From positions 464,783 through 528,782 of the forward strand of contig NZ_CM001792.1 of the NCBI RefSeq assembly GCF_000340475.1: 64,000 bases of DNA, read 5' to 3'. The notes under the pieces are model-generated. The model saw nothing but the letters and a program-made list of their open reading frames with translations, was not told the DNA's origin and ran no database searches. Below, one piece after another: positions 34,770 through 44,975 of the stretch; positions within the stretch are counted from its first letter, which is position 1, and each line of letters opens with the position of its first letter. The stretch comes from Oceanobacillus kimchii X50 (GTDB lineage Bacteria; Bacillota; Bacilli; Bacillales; Amphibacillaceae). A program made the translations under genes and the position numbers.

Positions 34770-35489
34770 ATGAAAAAATGGACGCTATTGATAATATTAA
34801 GTTTAACCATGTTCCTTGTAGCATGTAGTGATGATGAAGCAGAAAGTGATGAACAAGCTAATCAAGCTGAAAATCAAGAGGATCAAGCGCAACAACAAGA
34901 GCCCTTAGAAATCTCAGATGAAGAAGTTGTTAATGAGGGTGAATCTGTTGTAGTCGTAAATGGTTCAGAAGTTAATGGAACTACGTACAACGCTGCATAT
35001 TCTCTTGTGAAATCAATGATGCATCAGTCTGGACAAGATACAAGTGATTTAGATGCATTAAAGGATCAAACAGTAGATTTTCTTGTTGAACAAGAATTAA
35101 TGCTTCAAGAAGCGAATAATGTAGGAATTGAAGTAACAGATGAAGAATTAGAAGAAGAATTGAAAGCATATAAAGAGAGTGCAGATGAAGGACAATTCAA
35201 TACGATGCTAGAGCAATTAAACATGACGGAAGAAAACTTTAAGAATCAACTAAGATATGATTTGACAACGATGGAATATGTAGAACAAGAATTTGAAGTA
35301 GAAGTGACAGACAAAGAAGTAGAAGAACTCTACAATCAAATGACAGAACAAAGTGAAGGAGAAGCTCAAGAACTTTCTGAAGTAGAAGATCAACTAAGAG
35401 CTTCTATAGAACAACAAAAACAACAGCAACAATATGCTCAAAAGGTAGAAGAACTTAAAGAATCTGCGGAGATTGATAAAAAGATTTAA
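34770..35489 (+). CDS. SurA-N-type lipoprotein chaperone, no PPIase domain
   Basis: The 239-residue protein has a lipoprotein signal with lipobox LVAC, an acidic Gln/Glu-rich linker, a short VVVVNGSEVNGTTYN strand and a SurA N-terminal helical domain (DQTVDFLVEQELMLQEANNVGIEVTDEELEEEL, about residues 90-140). The C-terminal half is Glu/Gln-rich and helical and lacks a parvulin domain, unlike PrsA. It is probably an extracytoplasmic folding helper. GAGGG precedes ATG 34770. Confidence 0.82.
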   Translation: MKKWTLLIILSLTMFLVACSDDEAESDEQANQAENQEDQAQQQEPLEISDEEVVNEGESVVVVNGSEVNGTTYNAAYSLVKSMMHQSGQDTSDLDALKDQTVDFLVEQELMLQEANNVGIEVTDEELEEELKAYKESADEGQFNTMLEQLNMTEENFKNQLRYDLTTMEYVEQEFEVEVTDKEVEELYNQMTEQSEGEAQELSEVEDQLRASIEQQKQQQQYAQKVEELKESAEIDKKI

Positions 35490-35527
35490 GAATAAAGACA
35501 GAAGCACCCATCTAACACTTTTTTACT

Positions 35528-35565
35528 AATAAAACCATCGCTAACATTACGGCGATGGTTTTATT
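35528..35565. terminator. Shared terminator of the lipoprotein gene and his operon
   Basis: AATAAAACCATCG (35528-35540) and CGATGGTTTTATT (35553-35565) form a perfect 13-bp stem with T-rich flanks on both strands. It overlaps the last codons of hisC. Confidence 0.88.
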
Positions 35566-36611
35566 ATGTGGTCAATTTTCTTTAGAAGCTTATCTATTTG
35601 TTCAGGTGTACCAATTGAAATACGCAAGAAATTTTCCAGACCGGGTTTTTGAAAATACCGTACAAGGATCCCTTGTTTCTTTAATTTTTGATATAATATT
35701 TCAGCGTTTACCTCTTTATGAGATACAAGCAAGAAATTAGCTTGTGACGGGAGAATGTCGAAATGTCTTGCTTCTAATTGCTTTTTTAAATAAGATCTAG
35801 ATTCAATAATCTTACTAGTAGTTTGCTGAAAATACTTATTATCTTTTATTGCTTCGATGGCACCTGCAATAGCTAATCGATCAACAGTATAGGAATTAAA
35901 TGAATTTTTTATTCTTTCTAATCCATTTATTAGTTCAGGATTACCGATGGCAAATCCAATACGCAATCCTGCAAGTGAACGAGACTTTGACATGGTTTGG
36001 ATAACAAGTAAATTCGGAAAGGTATCAATTAATGATACTGCACTCTCCTTTGCAAAATCGATATATGCTTCATCAATAATCACCACATGGTTAGGGTTAT
36101 TTTCAATTATTCGCTTAATTTCTTCTAATTCTAAGTAAATTCCAGTTGGAGCATTAGGGTTAGGAAATATCAACCCACCGTCGGAATCATAAAAATGCTC
36201 CACAGGTATCGTATAGTCGTCATTTAACTGGATTTGCTCAAAAGATATATTAAATAACTTTGCATAGACTGGATAGAAACTATAAGTGATTTCTGGATAT
36301 TTGATCCTTTTTCCTGGCTCAAAGAATGCCATGAAACTAAAAGCAAGTACCTCATCAGATCCATTTCCAATAAATATATGATCTTGACTTAGCCCATACA
36401 TATTTCCAATTTCGCTTCTTAATTCATCAATTGTTGGGGAGGGGTACAACCTCAAGTTTTTAGACTCTTTATCTATAGCTTGGATTACTTGGTTAGACGG
36501 TGGGTATGGATTTTCATTTGTATTTAATTTGATAATCGTCTCATCATTTAACTGTTCTCCGGGAATGTATGGATTCACTTGTCTAGCTAAAGAGCTCCAA
36601 AATTTACTCAC
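35547..36611 (-). CDS. hisC: Histidinol-phosphate aminotransferase
   Basis: HisC transaminates imidazole acetol phosphate with glutamate. The product has [25 protein letters not shown] and [14 protein letters not shown] with the PLP lysine. The frame is open to ATG 36635, but GTG 36611, eight bases after AGAAGG and overlapping the hisIE stop, gives the usual length (354 residues). Here hisC ends the his operon; in B. subtilis it lies with trp genes. Confidence 0.93.
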   Translation of the reverse strand: MSKFWSSLARQVNPYIPGEQLNDETIIKLNTNENPYPPSNQVIQAIDKESKNLRLYPSPTIDELRSEIGNMYGLSQDHIFIGNGSDEVLAFSFMAFFEPGKRIKYPEITYSFYPVYAKLFNISFEQIQLNDDYTIPVEHFYDSDGGLIFPNPNAPTGIYLELEEIKRIIENNPNHVVIIDEAYIDFAKESAVSLIDTFPNLLVIQTMSKSRSLAGLRIGFAIGNPELINGLERIKNSFNSYTVDRLAIAGAIEAIKDNKYFQQTTSKIIESRSYLKKQLEARHFDILPSQANFLLVSHKEVNAEILYQKLKKQGILVRYFQKPGLENFLRISIGTPEQIDKLLKKIDHIIKPSP

Positions 36612-37251
36612 GTTGTTGGCCTTCTTTCTCGACATGACGTTTATATAGCTCTTTTTTAATATCTTCTAAAGTGACTCCTTGTTGTTCCATAAGTACTAGT
36701 GAGTGATATAAAAGATCTGACAACTCGCTTGTTAATTCTTGCTTATCCTCGTTTTTAGCAGCTATAACAACTTCCGCAGCTTCCTCCCCAATTTTTTTTA
36801 AGATTTTATCTACCCCTTTTTCAAATAGATAAGAGGTGTATGCACCTTCTACCGGATGTTCATGCCGTTCCTTAATTTTAGAGGTCACTTGAGGGATAAT
36901 TTGAAACAACGCAACATTATTTATATACAAATCTTCATAAAAACAGCTTTCTTCGCCTGTGTGACATGCTGGACCTTGTGCTTCTACAAGTACAAGAAGT
37001 GCATCTGCGTCACAATCAGAGTAAATTTGTTTTACTGTTTGTTTATTTCCTGAGGTAGCCCCTTTATTCCAAAGCTCTTGTCTTTTTCTAGAATAAAACC
37101 ACGTTTCGTTTGTTTCGATTGTTTTGGTGATAGAATCGCTATTCATATAAGCTAAAGTTAATACCTGTCCAGATCGATATTCTTGGACAATTGCGGGTAT
37201 TAATCCATTCTCGTCAAATTGTAATTTCTCGATGGAGATCGTTTTGGTCAT
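36604..37251 (-). CDS. hisI: HisIE bifunctional PRA-CH hydrolase/PRA-PH pyrophosphatase
   Basis: The 215-residue fusion carries the cyclohydrolase domain first (residues 1-110, [19 protein letters not shown], then [21 protein letters not shown] with zinc cysteines) and the pyrophosphohydrolase domain second (120-205, [24 protein letters not shown]). It performs steps three and two of the pathway. It overlaps hisF by four bases. Confidence 0.95.
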   Translation of the reverse strand: MTKTISIEKLQFDENGLIPAIVQEYRSGQVLTLAYMNSDSITKTIETNETWFYSRKRQELWNKGATSGNKQTVKQIYSDCDADALLVLVEAQGPACHTGEESCFYEDLYINNVALFQIIPQVTSKIKERHEHPVEGAYTSYLFEKGVDKILKKIGEEAAEVVIAAKNEDKQELTSELSDLLYHSLVLMEQQGVTLEDIKKELYKRHVEKEGQQRE

Positions 37252-38012
37252 TTCGTATTCCTCCTTACTGGAATTTCCTGTTCATTTAAATATGTTTTCA
37301 GTGCTGGTATTTTAATTTCACCATAGTGAAAAACAGAAGCTGCTAGAGCGGCATCTATTCCTTGTGAAAGCACTTCTGAGAAATGTTCGATGTTTCCAGC
37401 TCCGCCACTTGCAATTACTGGTATATTTACTGCTGTTGCTATTGCTGTCGTTAAGGGAAGGTTGTAACCATTTTTTTCTCCATCTGCATCCATAGCATTC
37501 ACAACTATTTCACCAACACCATAAGCTTCACCTTTCTTAGCCCATTCAATAGCATCCATTCCGGTATCTTTTCTACCTCCATTGATAAAAACATTCCATT
37601 TTCCAGATGCCACCTCTTTTGCATCAATAGATAGGACTGTACATTGACTACCGAATTTTTGTGCTGATTCGAAAATAAGATCAGGACGTTGAACAGCTGC
37701 ACTATTTATCGATACTTTATCAGCTCCAGAACGGAGTACTTGATGAATATCTTTGGTAGTACGAATACCCCCACCTACCATAAAAGGGATGGCGATTTCT
37801 TTTGCAACTTTTTCAACAACGTCTAAAAATATTCCCCGTTGTTCGTTAGATGCTGTAATATCATAGAAGACAAGTTCATCAGCACCTTCATTGTTATAGC
37901 GTTTTGCTAATTCAACCGGATCAGCAACATCTTGTATATTTTGAAATTTCTTCCCCTTTACTACCCGTCCATTATCAACATCAAGGCAAGGAATAATTCG
38001 TTTAGCGAGCAT
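37248..38012 (-). CDS. hisF: Imidazole glycerol phosphate synthase cyclase subunit
   Basis: HisF uses ammonia from HisH to form imidazole glycerol phosphate and AICAR. The 254-residue barrel starts [20 protein letters not shown] with the catalytic aspartate and has GGGIRT, SINSAAV, VLSIDAK and ASGGAGN. GTG 38021 would extend it, but GAAGGTG is six bases before ATG 38012. The start overlaps the end of hisA. Confidence 0.96.
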   Translation of the reverse strand: MLAKRIIPCLDVDNGRVVKGKKFQNIQDVADPVELAKRYNNEGADELVFYDITASNEQRGIFLDVVEKVAKEIAIPFMVGGGIRTTKDIHQVLRSGADKVSINSAAVQRPDLIFESAQKFGSQCTVLSIDAKEVASGKWNVFINGGRKDTGMDAIEWAKKGEAYGVGEIVVNAMDADGEKNGYNLPLTTAIATAVNIPVIASGGAGNIEHFSEVLSQGIDAALAASVFHYGEIKIPALKTYLNEQEIPVRRNTK

Positions 38013-38724
38013 CCATTTCACCTTCCAATATGTCTTGTAATTTTATGGAACCGTCATAAAGTGCTTTTCCGATAATTGCACCGTAGAGATTCATACTTTC
38101 AAGTTGTTGAATATTTTCTTTTGTAGTAACTCCTCCAGAAGCAATAATGTTCATGGTAGTAGCTTGTTGTACAGCTTCTAGTTCTTGGAAGTTAGGACCG
38201 CTCATCATTCCGTCTTTTAAGATATCCGTGTAGATAATTGTTTTTACTCCAATGGTTTCTAATTGCTGGATAAAAGGAATTGCTTCAATCGTACTGTTTT
38301 TTGTCCAACCATCCGTAGCAATAAAGCCTTTTCTGGCATCAATCGATACTGCAATTTGCTCAGTGTATCTTTCAACGGCAGTTTGTAAAAAAGCAGAATC
38401 TGTTATCGCTGCTGTTCCAAGAATCACTCGACTCACACCTGCTTGAATATATTTGTCAATGACTTCGAGCGATCGAATGCCTCCTCCTACTTGAATTGGA
38501 ATAGAGAGCGTTTGGGCCACATCTTGGATAATTTTGACGTTAATTGATTCCCCTGACTTTGCCCCATCTAAGTCTACAGCGTGTAAATATTCAGCACCGG
38601 ATGCTTCCCATTCTTTCGCCATTTTAACAGGTGAGTTGCTATAGATTGTTTCTTGATTATAGTCGCCTTGCCTTAATCGAACACATTTACCATTTCGAAC
38701 ATCAATTGCTGGAAAGATAATCAT
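38002..38724 (-). CDS. hisA: ProFAR isomerase
   Basis: HisA opens the ribose of ProFAR. The 240-residue barrel, homologous to HisF, starts [21 protein letters not shown] with the catalytic aspartate, and has [13 protein letters not shown] [29 protein letters not shown] and IASGGV. It lies between hisH and hisF with overlaps of four and eleven bases. Confidence 0.96.
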   Translation of the reverse strand: MIIFPAIDVRNGKCVRLRQGDYNQETIYSNSPVKMAKEWEASGAEYLHAVDLDGAKSGESINVKIIQDVAQTLSIPIQVGGGIRSLEVIDKYIQAGVSRVILGTAAITDSAFLQTAVERYTEQIAVSIDARKGFIATDGWTKNSTIEAIPFIQQLETIGVKTIIYTDILKDGMMSGPNFQELEAVQQATTMNIIASGGVTTKENIQQLESMNLYGAIIGKALYDGSIKLQDILEGEMDAR

Positions 38725-39326
38725 ACAATCATCTCCTCATATCTTTTTAGTAATTCAATTCCAAATTCTCCGCTTTTCTCCGGATGAAATTGCATACCAG
38801 TTATATTTCCTTTTTGAACGATAGCTGGAATGAGCTGTCCATATTGAGAACTAGCAAGTAATGTACTTTCCTCGTAAGAAGAAACGGCATAGGAGTGGAC
38901 GAAATATACATAGGGATTTTCTAGCTTTGATTCAAATAATGGGGAAGCTTGTTGAATGTCTAATGTATTCCAACCCATGTGTGGTACTTTAACTTCACTT
39001 GAGATTCGTGTAATGGAACCTTTTAACAACCCTAGGCCTTCCCAATCACCATTTTCAAGGCTTTGTTCATAAAATAGTTGCATACCTAGACAAATTCCTA
39101 ATATTGGTTTTCCTTTTTGCGCTTCTTCTTGTAGAACTGTATCTAAATGAAGCTGACGTATTGCTTCCATTGCATCTTTGAATGCTCCGACCCCGGGTAA
39201 AATAATCGAGTCTGCTTGTTTGATTTCCGCTACATCTGTTGTAACAATGGAACGTTTATTTAATTTATCTAATGCAAATTGAAGACTTTTTATATTTCCT
39301 GCTCCATAATCAATAATTGCAATCAA
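38721..39326 (-). CDS. hisH: Imidazole glycerol phosphate synthase glutaminase subunit
   Basis: HisH feeds ammonia to HisF. The 201-residue amidotransferase has IIDYGAGNIKSLQFAL, LPGVGAFKDAM, GICLGMQLFYE with the catalytic cysteine, and GMQFHPEKSG with histidine and glutamate. The open frame reaches 39437, but this would add 37 unrelated residues; TTG 39326 lies eight bases after GGGAGG and gives the normal N-terminus. Confidence 0.95.
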   Translation of the reverse strand: MIAIIDYGAGNIKSLQFALDKLNKRSIVTTDVAEIKQADSIILPGVGAFKDAMEAIRQLHLDTVLQEEAQKGKPILGICLGMQLFYEQSLENGDWEGLGLLKGSITRISSEVKVPHMGWNTLDIQQASPLFESKLENPYVYFVHSYAVSSYEESTLLASSQYGQLIPAIVQKGNITGMQFHPEKSGEFGIELLKRYEEMIV

Positions 39327-39339
39327 TGTTATAGCCTCC

Positions 39340-39924
39340 CTATAAACTTCCTTTAGTTGAAGGTATTCCTTTTTGATTTGGATCGATGGAACAACCTTGG
39401 CGGATAACGCGCCCAAATCCTTTAAAAATCGATTCAATAATATGATGAGAGTTAACTCCGTATAATAGATTAATATGGAGTGTTACTTGAGCGTTGCTTG
39501 CAAAAGCTTGAAAAAATTCTAATACTAACTCTGTATCAAAGGTACCTACTTTTTCTTTTAATCCTTCCACGTTGTACACGAGGTAAGAACGTCCACTTAT
39601 ATCTAATGCAATCGAAGACAATGCTTCATCCATCGGGCTCATGACATTGGCATAGCGGGTGATTCCTTCTTTATTACCTAAAGCTTCACGTAATGTGTGA
39701 CCGAGCACAATCCCAATATCCTCCACAGTGTGGTGTTGATCTACTTCTAAATCTCCGTTACATGATATATCTAAATTTATACCGCCGTGTTTTGCGAATA
39801 GTGTTAGCATATGATCTAAGAAACCAATGCCTGTTTGGATAGTAGAAGTTCCTTCGCCATCTAGTTGTAGAGATAAGTTAACGGATGTCTCATTGGTTTT
39901 TCTGCTTAAAGATGCTTTGCGCAT
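39340..39924 (-). CDS. hisB: Imidazoleglycerol-phosphate dehydratase
   Basis: HisB dehydrates imidazole glycerol phosphate. The 194 residues are the exact family length, with [31 protein letters not shown] and [15 protein letters not shown] carrying the metal histidines. It is monofunctional, without a phosphatase domain. ATG 39924 is preferred to the longer frame because AAGGAG lies eight bases upstream; it overlaps hisD. Confidence 0.96.
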   Translation of the reverse strand: MRKASLSRKTNETSVNLSLQLDGEGTSTIQTGIGFLDHMLTLFAKHGGINLDISCNGDLEVDQHHTVEDIGIVLGHTLREALGNKEGITRYANVMSPMDEALSSIALDISGRSYLVYNVEGLKEKVGTFDTELVLEFFQAFASNAQVTLHINLLYGVNSHHIIESIFKGFGRVIRQGCSIDPNQKGIPSTKGSL

Positions 39925-41200
39925 GGTTATTCTCCTTTCGAATACGAATTGCATTTGCATGAGCTGTTAATCCTTCAGCTTCGGCTAGTGTAATTATTGT
40001 ATCTGCAGCTTCTTCTAACTTGTTTTTAGAGTATTGGATTAGACTCGTTTTTTTAATAAAATCGTAGACCCCAAGAGGAGAAGAAAATTTAGCTGTGCCG
40101 TTGGTTGGTAATGTATGACTAGGACCAGCTAAATAATCGCCTAATGGCTCACTTGAATAATTACCAATAAATATTGCACCAGCATGTTTAATTTTTGTGC
40201 TGATTTGTTCTGGGTCAGTAGTCATTAATTGTAAATGTTCTGGTGCCAGTTGGTTAATAGTGTCGATTGCTTCTTTATTGTTCTCACAAATGATGATCTT
40301 TCCATTTTGAGATATAGAAGCATCAATGATTTCTTTTCGTTCTAATAAAGGGATTTGTCGATTTACTTCCTCCTGCAATAATTTTGCATAGGAACGATCA
40401 TTTGTAATGCAAATAGAAGTTGCTTCTTCATCGTGTTCGGCTTGTGAGAGTAAATCTGCTGCAACATAGGAAACGGGAGCATTGGAATCTGCAAAAATAC
40501 AAATCTCACTTGGACCGGCTATCATATCAATCGCTACATCTCCATATACCCATTTCTTCGCCCGGGTAACATATATATTTCCTGGACCTACAATTTTATC
40601 GACACTAGGAATAGTTTCGGTTCCGTAAGTAAGTGCTGCAATTGCTTGAGCTCCTCCAACTTTATAAACCTTGGTAACTCCCGCAATTTTTGCTGCTGCC
40701 AAGACTACTGGATCTATTTCGCCATTTTTATTAGGTGGAGAGGTAATGATAATTTCCTTAACACCGGCGACTTTTGCTGGAATTGCATCCATTAGTACCG
40801 TAGAAGGGTAGCTTGCTTTTCCACCAGGAATATAGATACCAACACGATCAAGGGGAGTTACTTGTTGACCTAGTTTTACTCCTGTCTCTGGAGTAATTGA
40901 CCAGTCGAATTCTATCATTTCAGATTGATAGCGTTGGATATTTTGAGCTGCGATTTCTAAAGCATCTAATAATGTTGAATTTACTTTTTTGATCGCTTTT
41001 TCCCATTCATCACTCGTCACCTCGAATGAATTTAGATTTACTTGATCAAATTGAAGTGTATATTGCTTTAATGCTTCATCTCCCTGTATTTGTACTTGTT
41101 CAATAATGCGGAGGACATCTTGATCGACTTGTTTGTTTCGACTACTAGACGTTTTTTTAGCCTGTTGCTGCTTCCATTGATGTAAAGAAAGTATTTTCAT
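39890..41200 (-). CDS. hisD: Histidinol dehydrogenase
   Basis: HisD oxidises histidinol to histidine in two NAD steps. The 436-residue product has [65 protein letters not shown] and [11 protein letters not shown] with zinc and catalytic residues. GTG 41209 would extend it by three codons; GGGGTG is six bases before ATG 41200. It overlaps hisB by 35 bases. Confidence 0.96.
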   Translation of the reverse strand: MKILSLHQWKQQQAKKTSSSRNKQVDQDVLRIIEQVQIQGDEALKQYTLQFDQVNLNSFEVTSDEWEKAIKKVNSTLLDALEIAAQNIQRYQSEMIEFDWSITPETGVKLGQQVTPLDRVGIYIPGGKASYPSTVLMDAIPAKVAGVKEIIITSPPNKNGEIDPVVLAAAKIAGVTKVYKVGGAQAIAALTYGTETIPSVDKIVGPGNIYVTRAKKWVYGDVAIDMIAGPSEICIFADSNAPVSYVAADLLSQAEHDEEATSICITNDRSYAKLLQEEVNRQIPLLERKEIIDASISQNGKIIICENNKEAIDTINQLAPEHLQLMTTDPEQISTKIKHAGAIFIGNYSSEPLGDYLAGPSHTLPTNGTAKFSSPLGVYDFIKKTSLIQYSKNKLEEAADTIITLAEAEGLTAHANAIRIRKENNHAQSIFKQKNQ

Positions 41201-41205
41201 ATTTT

Positions 41206-41832
41206 TCACCCCACTACTGTACTTAATCGATTAATAATGTTTTGAATTTCAGTAGAACGTGTTGCAAAACTAGCTTTATTAACGATAGCTTTTGTACTTA
41301 TTGTCTCGATATCTTCAAGAATTTCTAAACCATTTTCTCTTAATGTATTTCCTGTTTCGACAATATCTACAATATAATCTGCCAATCCAATAAGGGGAGC
41401 AAGTTCAACAGATCCATTTAATTTAACGATATCTATCGATTGATTTTTTCTACCAAAGTATCGTTTAGCAACAATTGGATATTTTGTTGCAATAGTGATT
41501 TCATTATCGGAAGAAAGAGAAACACCCTGCTTAGCTGCAATAGAGAATTTACATTTACCAATGCCTAGGTCTAGTAACTCGTAAACTTCTGCTTGGGATT
41601 CGATGATATTATCTTTACCGACAATACCAATATCAGCAGCACCTTTTTCCACATAAATAGGTACATCCATTCCTTTTAGAAAAATGACCCGTACAGATTG
41701 ATCTTCATTGTAAAATACAAGTTTTCTTGATGAAGCATCAAGTTCTTCGAATATTAAACCAGCATTTTGGAGTAACTTAATGGTTTGTTTCGCTGGTCTT
41801 CCTTTTGCAAGAGCTATAGTAACTGGTTGCAT
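41206..41832 (-). CDS. hisG: ATP phosphoribosyltransferase, short form
   Basis: HisG joins ATP and PRPP in the first, feedback-controlled step. At about 208 residues it is the short form, without the regulatory ACT-like domain, and so needs HisZ, which is encoded next to it. Motifs are IALAKGRPAKQTI, KGMDVPIYVEKGAADIGIVGKD and DIVETGNTLRENGL. GTG 41841 and ATG 41835 are alternative starts within nine bases. Confidence 0.95.
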   Translation of the reverse strand: MQPVTIALAKGRPAKQTIKLLQNAGLIFEELDASSRKLVFYNEDQSVRVIFLKGMDVPIYVEKGAADIGIVGKDNIIESQAEVYELLDLGIGKCKFSIAAKQGVSLSSDNEITIATKYPIVAKRYFGRKNQSIDIVKLNGSVELAPLIGLADYIVDIVETGNTLRENGLEILEDIETISTKAIVNKASFATRSTEIQNIINRLSTVVG

Positions 41833-41837
41833 CATAT

Positions 41838-43055
41838 TCACCCCTTTTTTAATACATGTTGTAGTATTTGATCAATGGATAAAAATGTTGTTTGTTGTTT
41901 TGAGTTCTTAAATTGGTAACTACCAGAGTCTACTTGTATGATGTTAAATGCTTTTAATTCGGACGATACTTCTGTGGGTTGTATAATGACTTTTTTATTT
42001 GCTTGACGAATTTTTCTTGCTAGTAAGAATGCATCTTGTCGACAATTAGTTCGATACTTAATAAGGAAATCTGCTTGTTTAATTAATGGGTCATCGCCTT
42101 GAGTAATTACAGTTAATAACTTATCGACTTCAAAAGCAAAACCTACTGCTGGTATTTCATTTTCAAACTGTAAACTGAGATGATCATAACGCCCCCCCAT
42201 TAAAATAGGCTGACCGATGTGTTCTGTAAAACCTTGAAAAATAATACCAGAGTAATAATTCATATTATTAATTAAGCCAAGATTAAACGAAATATATTCT
42301 TTCATTTGATAGTCTTTTAATAATGAAAAGACTTTGAATAATGTGTCGACAACTTGTTGCATTTTTTTATTGGTTACTAACGCTTGAGCCCTTTCAATTA
42401 CTATCGATGGATCTCCATATAACATTGGAATCAGTTCTATTTTTTGTTTTAAGTCTTGATCGATGGATAAATGATCCAGAAAGCTTGATGTTTCAGACAT
42501 GTTTTTGGATTGAATTAACGCATGCAAAGTTTGTTGTTCATGAGAATTCAGATTTGCCTGTGCAAGTAATTCTTTATAGATACCAGAATGGCCAATTTCT
42601 AATTTAAAAGGAGCAATCTTTAAATCTTTTAAACTATCAATTGCAAGAGCGATAACTTCAGCATCGGCTTCTGGGCTTTCATCTCCAAAGAATTCAACGC
42701 CTGCTTGTGTGCGATATGCTTGTTGAGTTTCGTTATACCGAAATATATCGAGAACATATGAAAAACGGTGATAGTGATTATTCATATCTGCTTCTACATA
42801 TTGTCGGGTTATGGGTATGGTTACATCCGGTCTTAATACAAGTACTTTACCCGATGGATGAATCACTTTTACCATATCATCTTGATGAACGGTTCCTTGT
42901 ACATTGCTATACATATCATAATCTTCAAAAAGAGGTGTTTCGATTTGGTCATATCCATACGTATAAAAACGATTTTGTATTTGTTTAATTACATTCGATT
43001 TTTCTAGAAAACCTTCAGGAAAGGATGTTCGATTACGGAAATTGTAATTTCTCAT
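41838..43055 (-). CDS. hisZ: ATP phosphoribosyltransferase regulatory subunit
   Basis: HisZ is a histidyl-tRNA-synthetase-like protein without tRNA charging activity that binds short HisG and carries histidine feedback. The 405 residues have VLRPDVTIPITRQ, SYVLDIFRYNE and GGRYDHLSLQF, which are class II synthetase-like motifs. It is the first gene of the operon; ATG 43058 is an equally readable start one codon upstream. Confidence 0.93.
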   Translation of the reverse strand: MRNYNFRNRTSFPEGFLEKSNVIKQIQNRFYTYGYDQIETPLFEDYDMYSNVQGTVHQDDMVKVIHPSGKVLVLRPDVTIPITRQYVEADMNNHYHRFSYVLDIFRYNETQQAYRTQAGVEFFGDESPEADAEVIALAIDSLKDLKIAPFKLEIGHSGIYKELLAQANLNSHEQQTLHALIQSKNMSETSSFLDHLSIDQDLKQKIELIPMLYGDPSIVIERAQALVTNKKMQQVVDTLFKVFSLLKDYQMKEYISFNLGLINNMNYYSGIIFQGFTEHIGQPILMGGRYDHLSLQFENEIPAVGFAFEVDKLLTVITQGDDPLIKQADFLIKYRTNCRQDAFLLARKIRQANKKVIIQPTEVSSELKAFNIIQVDSGSYQFKNSKQQTTFLSIDQILQHVLKKG

Positions 43056-43091
43056 CATATACCCCTTTAATAATTATTTCTTTAATAATTT

Positions 43092-43157
43092 ATCGCTTTA
43101 TCGCTTTATCTAATTAAAGTTATATAGTATTATATAAATAATCAGAAAAAATGTCAA
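43092..43157 (-). promoter_or_regulatory. Consensus promoter of the his operon with a direct repeat
   Basis: On the minus strand TTGACA (43157-43152), 17 bases and TATAAT (43134-43129) make a perfect sigma-A promoter. ATCGCTTT occurs twice in the leader (43092-43099 and 43101-43108, plus-strand spelling), nine bases apart, a possible repressor site. No T-box fits in the 74-base leader. Confidence 0.85.
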
Positions 43158-43171
43158 TGGAGGGTTTAAAA

Positions 43172-43978
43172 ATGTTCGATTTTCATATGCATAGTAATTT
43201 TTCCGCGGACGGCGATTTTGAAATGGAAGCAATGGTGCAATCTGCTATAAAAAAAGGGCTTAAAGAAATTTGCTTCACAGATCATTTAGATATAGATTAT
43301 CCAGATAAAGATTGGGATTTTACATTTGATCCGAATAGATATACAAAGGAAATTGAACAATTACAAAGCAAATATCAAAGCCAAATAACCATCTTAAAGG
43401 GTGTAGAAGTTGGGGTGCAACCGCATGTATTAAATGAGACTGCGAATTTTGTAAACATTTTGCAGCCTGACTTTGTTATTTGTTCTATGCACGCAACTAT
43501 GGAAGCAGACTTGCATTCTGGTGATTTTTTTCAGAATAAAACAGTAGAGACTGCTTACCGCCAATATTATGAAGAGTTATATGAATGTATTAAGAAGTTT
43601 GATTCATATCAAGTGTTGGGACATGTTGATTTAGTGAGGCGATATACGAAACAGTCAAGTAAAGATGAATGCTTCGACGTTCTTGAATCTATATTGGAAC
43701 TTGTAATTAATCAGGGTAAAGGCATTGAATTAAACACTTCAGGATTTAAATATGGTTTAGAGGCAGGACTTCCAAGTAAAGAAATATTAGAACTGTATCG
43801 TCAATTGGGAGGGGAGATATTAACAATTGGTTCGGATGCTCACCGCCCAAACGAAATTTCACAAAGTTTCCACGATTCATTGGAACTACTGCAATTAGTT
43901 GGCTTTACCCATATTACTTCATATGAGAATCAGAAACCAAAGTTCACTTCTATTGAAGATGTAAAAAAGATTTATTGA
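43172..43978 (+). CDS. hisJ: Histidinol-phosphatase, PHP type
   Basis: HisJ dephosphorylates histidinol phosphate, the step missing from the his operon opposite. The 268-residue PHP-domain enzyme starts MFDFHMHSNFSADGDFEMEAM and has CFTDHLDIDYP, GVEVGVQPH, SMHATM, LGHVDLVRRY and TIGSDAHRPNEI as metal ligands. GGAGGG lies seven bases before ATG 43172; the earlier ATG at 43151 overlaps the his -35 box and has no ribosome site. Confidence 0.92.
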   Translation: MFDFHMHSNFSADGDFEMEAMVQSAIKKGLKEICFTDHLDIDYPDKDWDFTFDPNRYTKEIEQLQSKYQSQITILKGVEVGVQPHVLNETANFVNILQPDFVICSMHATMEADLHSGDFFQNKTVETAYRQYYEELYECIKKFDSYQVLGHVDLVRRYTKQSSKDECFDVLESILELVINQGKGIELNTSGFKYGLEAGLPSKEILELYRQLGGEILTIGSDAHRPNEISQSFHDSLELLQLVGFTHITSYENQKPKFTSIEDVKKIY

Positions 43979-44089
43979 AAATAATCGAATTGGTGTTTGT
44001 GTTTGTGAAGGAATGGTATAATAACGTGAAGAAATTAAACCTATTACATTCGAAGTGAATGTTGGTACAGTTATAAAGGAAGATAAATC

Positions 44090-44905
44090 GTGGGTAAAAA
44101 GTCAATCATCAGCTTAGTAGTCGGCATAGTTATATTAATAGGTGCGGCAATATTTATGTTCTTATATCCAGGTAATACTCGTTCTGAAATTTACGAGGGA
44201 GAGCCAACTGTATTTATTCATGGATACAAAGGTACAGAGCACTCCTTTGGGTTCATGTTGGATCGGTTCGAAAATAAATATGGTTGGGGAAATAAGGGAT
44301 TTGTCTATTATGTGACGAAAGATGGTCAAGTACTGGATTATAATTTAAATAAAGGAAGATATGCTCCTACATTTGTACAAATAGTATTAGAGGATAATCG
44401 GGCTAGTTTTGCTGATAGTGCGCAATGGATTTCTTCAGTACTACTGCATATGCAGTCAACGTATAATATAGATCGGGTTAATTTAGTGGGGCATTCAATG
44501 GGTGGAATTATTGCTTTAAAGTATACGATGGAGTTTGCATCACAAGGATATCCGGAAGTGGATAAGCTTATAACCATTGGTAGTCCTTTTGATGGTATAT
44601 ATAGTGAGGAGTATTTCCAAATTCATAATGACGAGGCCGCAGAAGACTTAAAACCAGGATCAAATGCGCTTCAGCTCTTACAGACAATGACATTTCCAAG
44701 CGATGTAAAAGTATTAAATATTGCAAGTACGGGGGATTCTGTAGCCGTGCCACAAAGTGTAGGAACTTTACGAAGTATTATACCACCGGAGAATTTTAAA
44801 GAAGTGATTATTGAAAATCAAGAACTAGGGCATAGCGGTTTGCATGAGAGTGTGAAAGTCGACAAATTGATTCATTCTTTTTTGTGGCAGGAATCAGATG
44901 AATAA
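44090..44905 (+). CDS. Membrane-anchored alpha/beta hydrolase (DUF915)
   Basis: The 271-residue protein has an N-terminal hydrophobic anchor (about residues 6-26) and an alpha/beta-hydrolase fold with FIHGYKGTEHSFGFML, the nucleophile elbow VGHSMGGIIAL and ELGHSGLHES with the late histidine, as in DUF915 lipase-like proteins. It is probably exported and tethered. The GTG at 44090 follows AAAGGAAG. The substrate is unknown. It is followed by murB 70 bases later. Confidence 0.85.
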   Translation: MGKKSIISLVVGIVILIGAAIFMFLYPGNTRSEIYEGEPTVFIHGYKGTEHSFGFMLDRFENKYGWGNKGFVYYVTKDGQVLDYNLNKGRYAPTFVQIVLEDNRASFADSAQWISSVLLHMQSTYNIDRVNLVGHSMGGIIALKYTMEFASQGYPEVDKLITIGSPFDGIYSEEYFQIHNDEAAEDLKPGSNALQLLQTMTFPSDVKVLNIASTGDSVAVPQSVGTLRSIIPPENFKEVIIENQELGHSGLHESVKVDKLIHSFLWQESDE

Positions 44906-44975
44906 CTTACAATAGAATAAGATTTAAAATGGACACATGTTAAACCGTAATTGAATGATTAAAGGAATGATAAAT

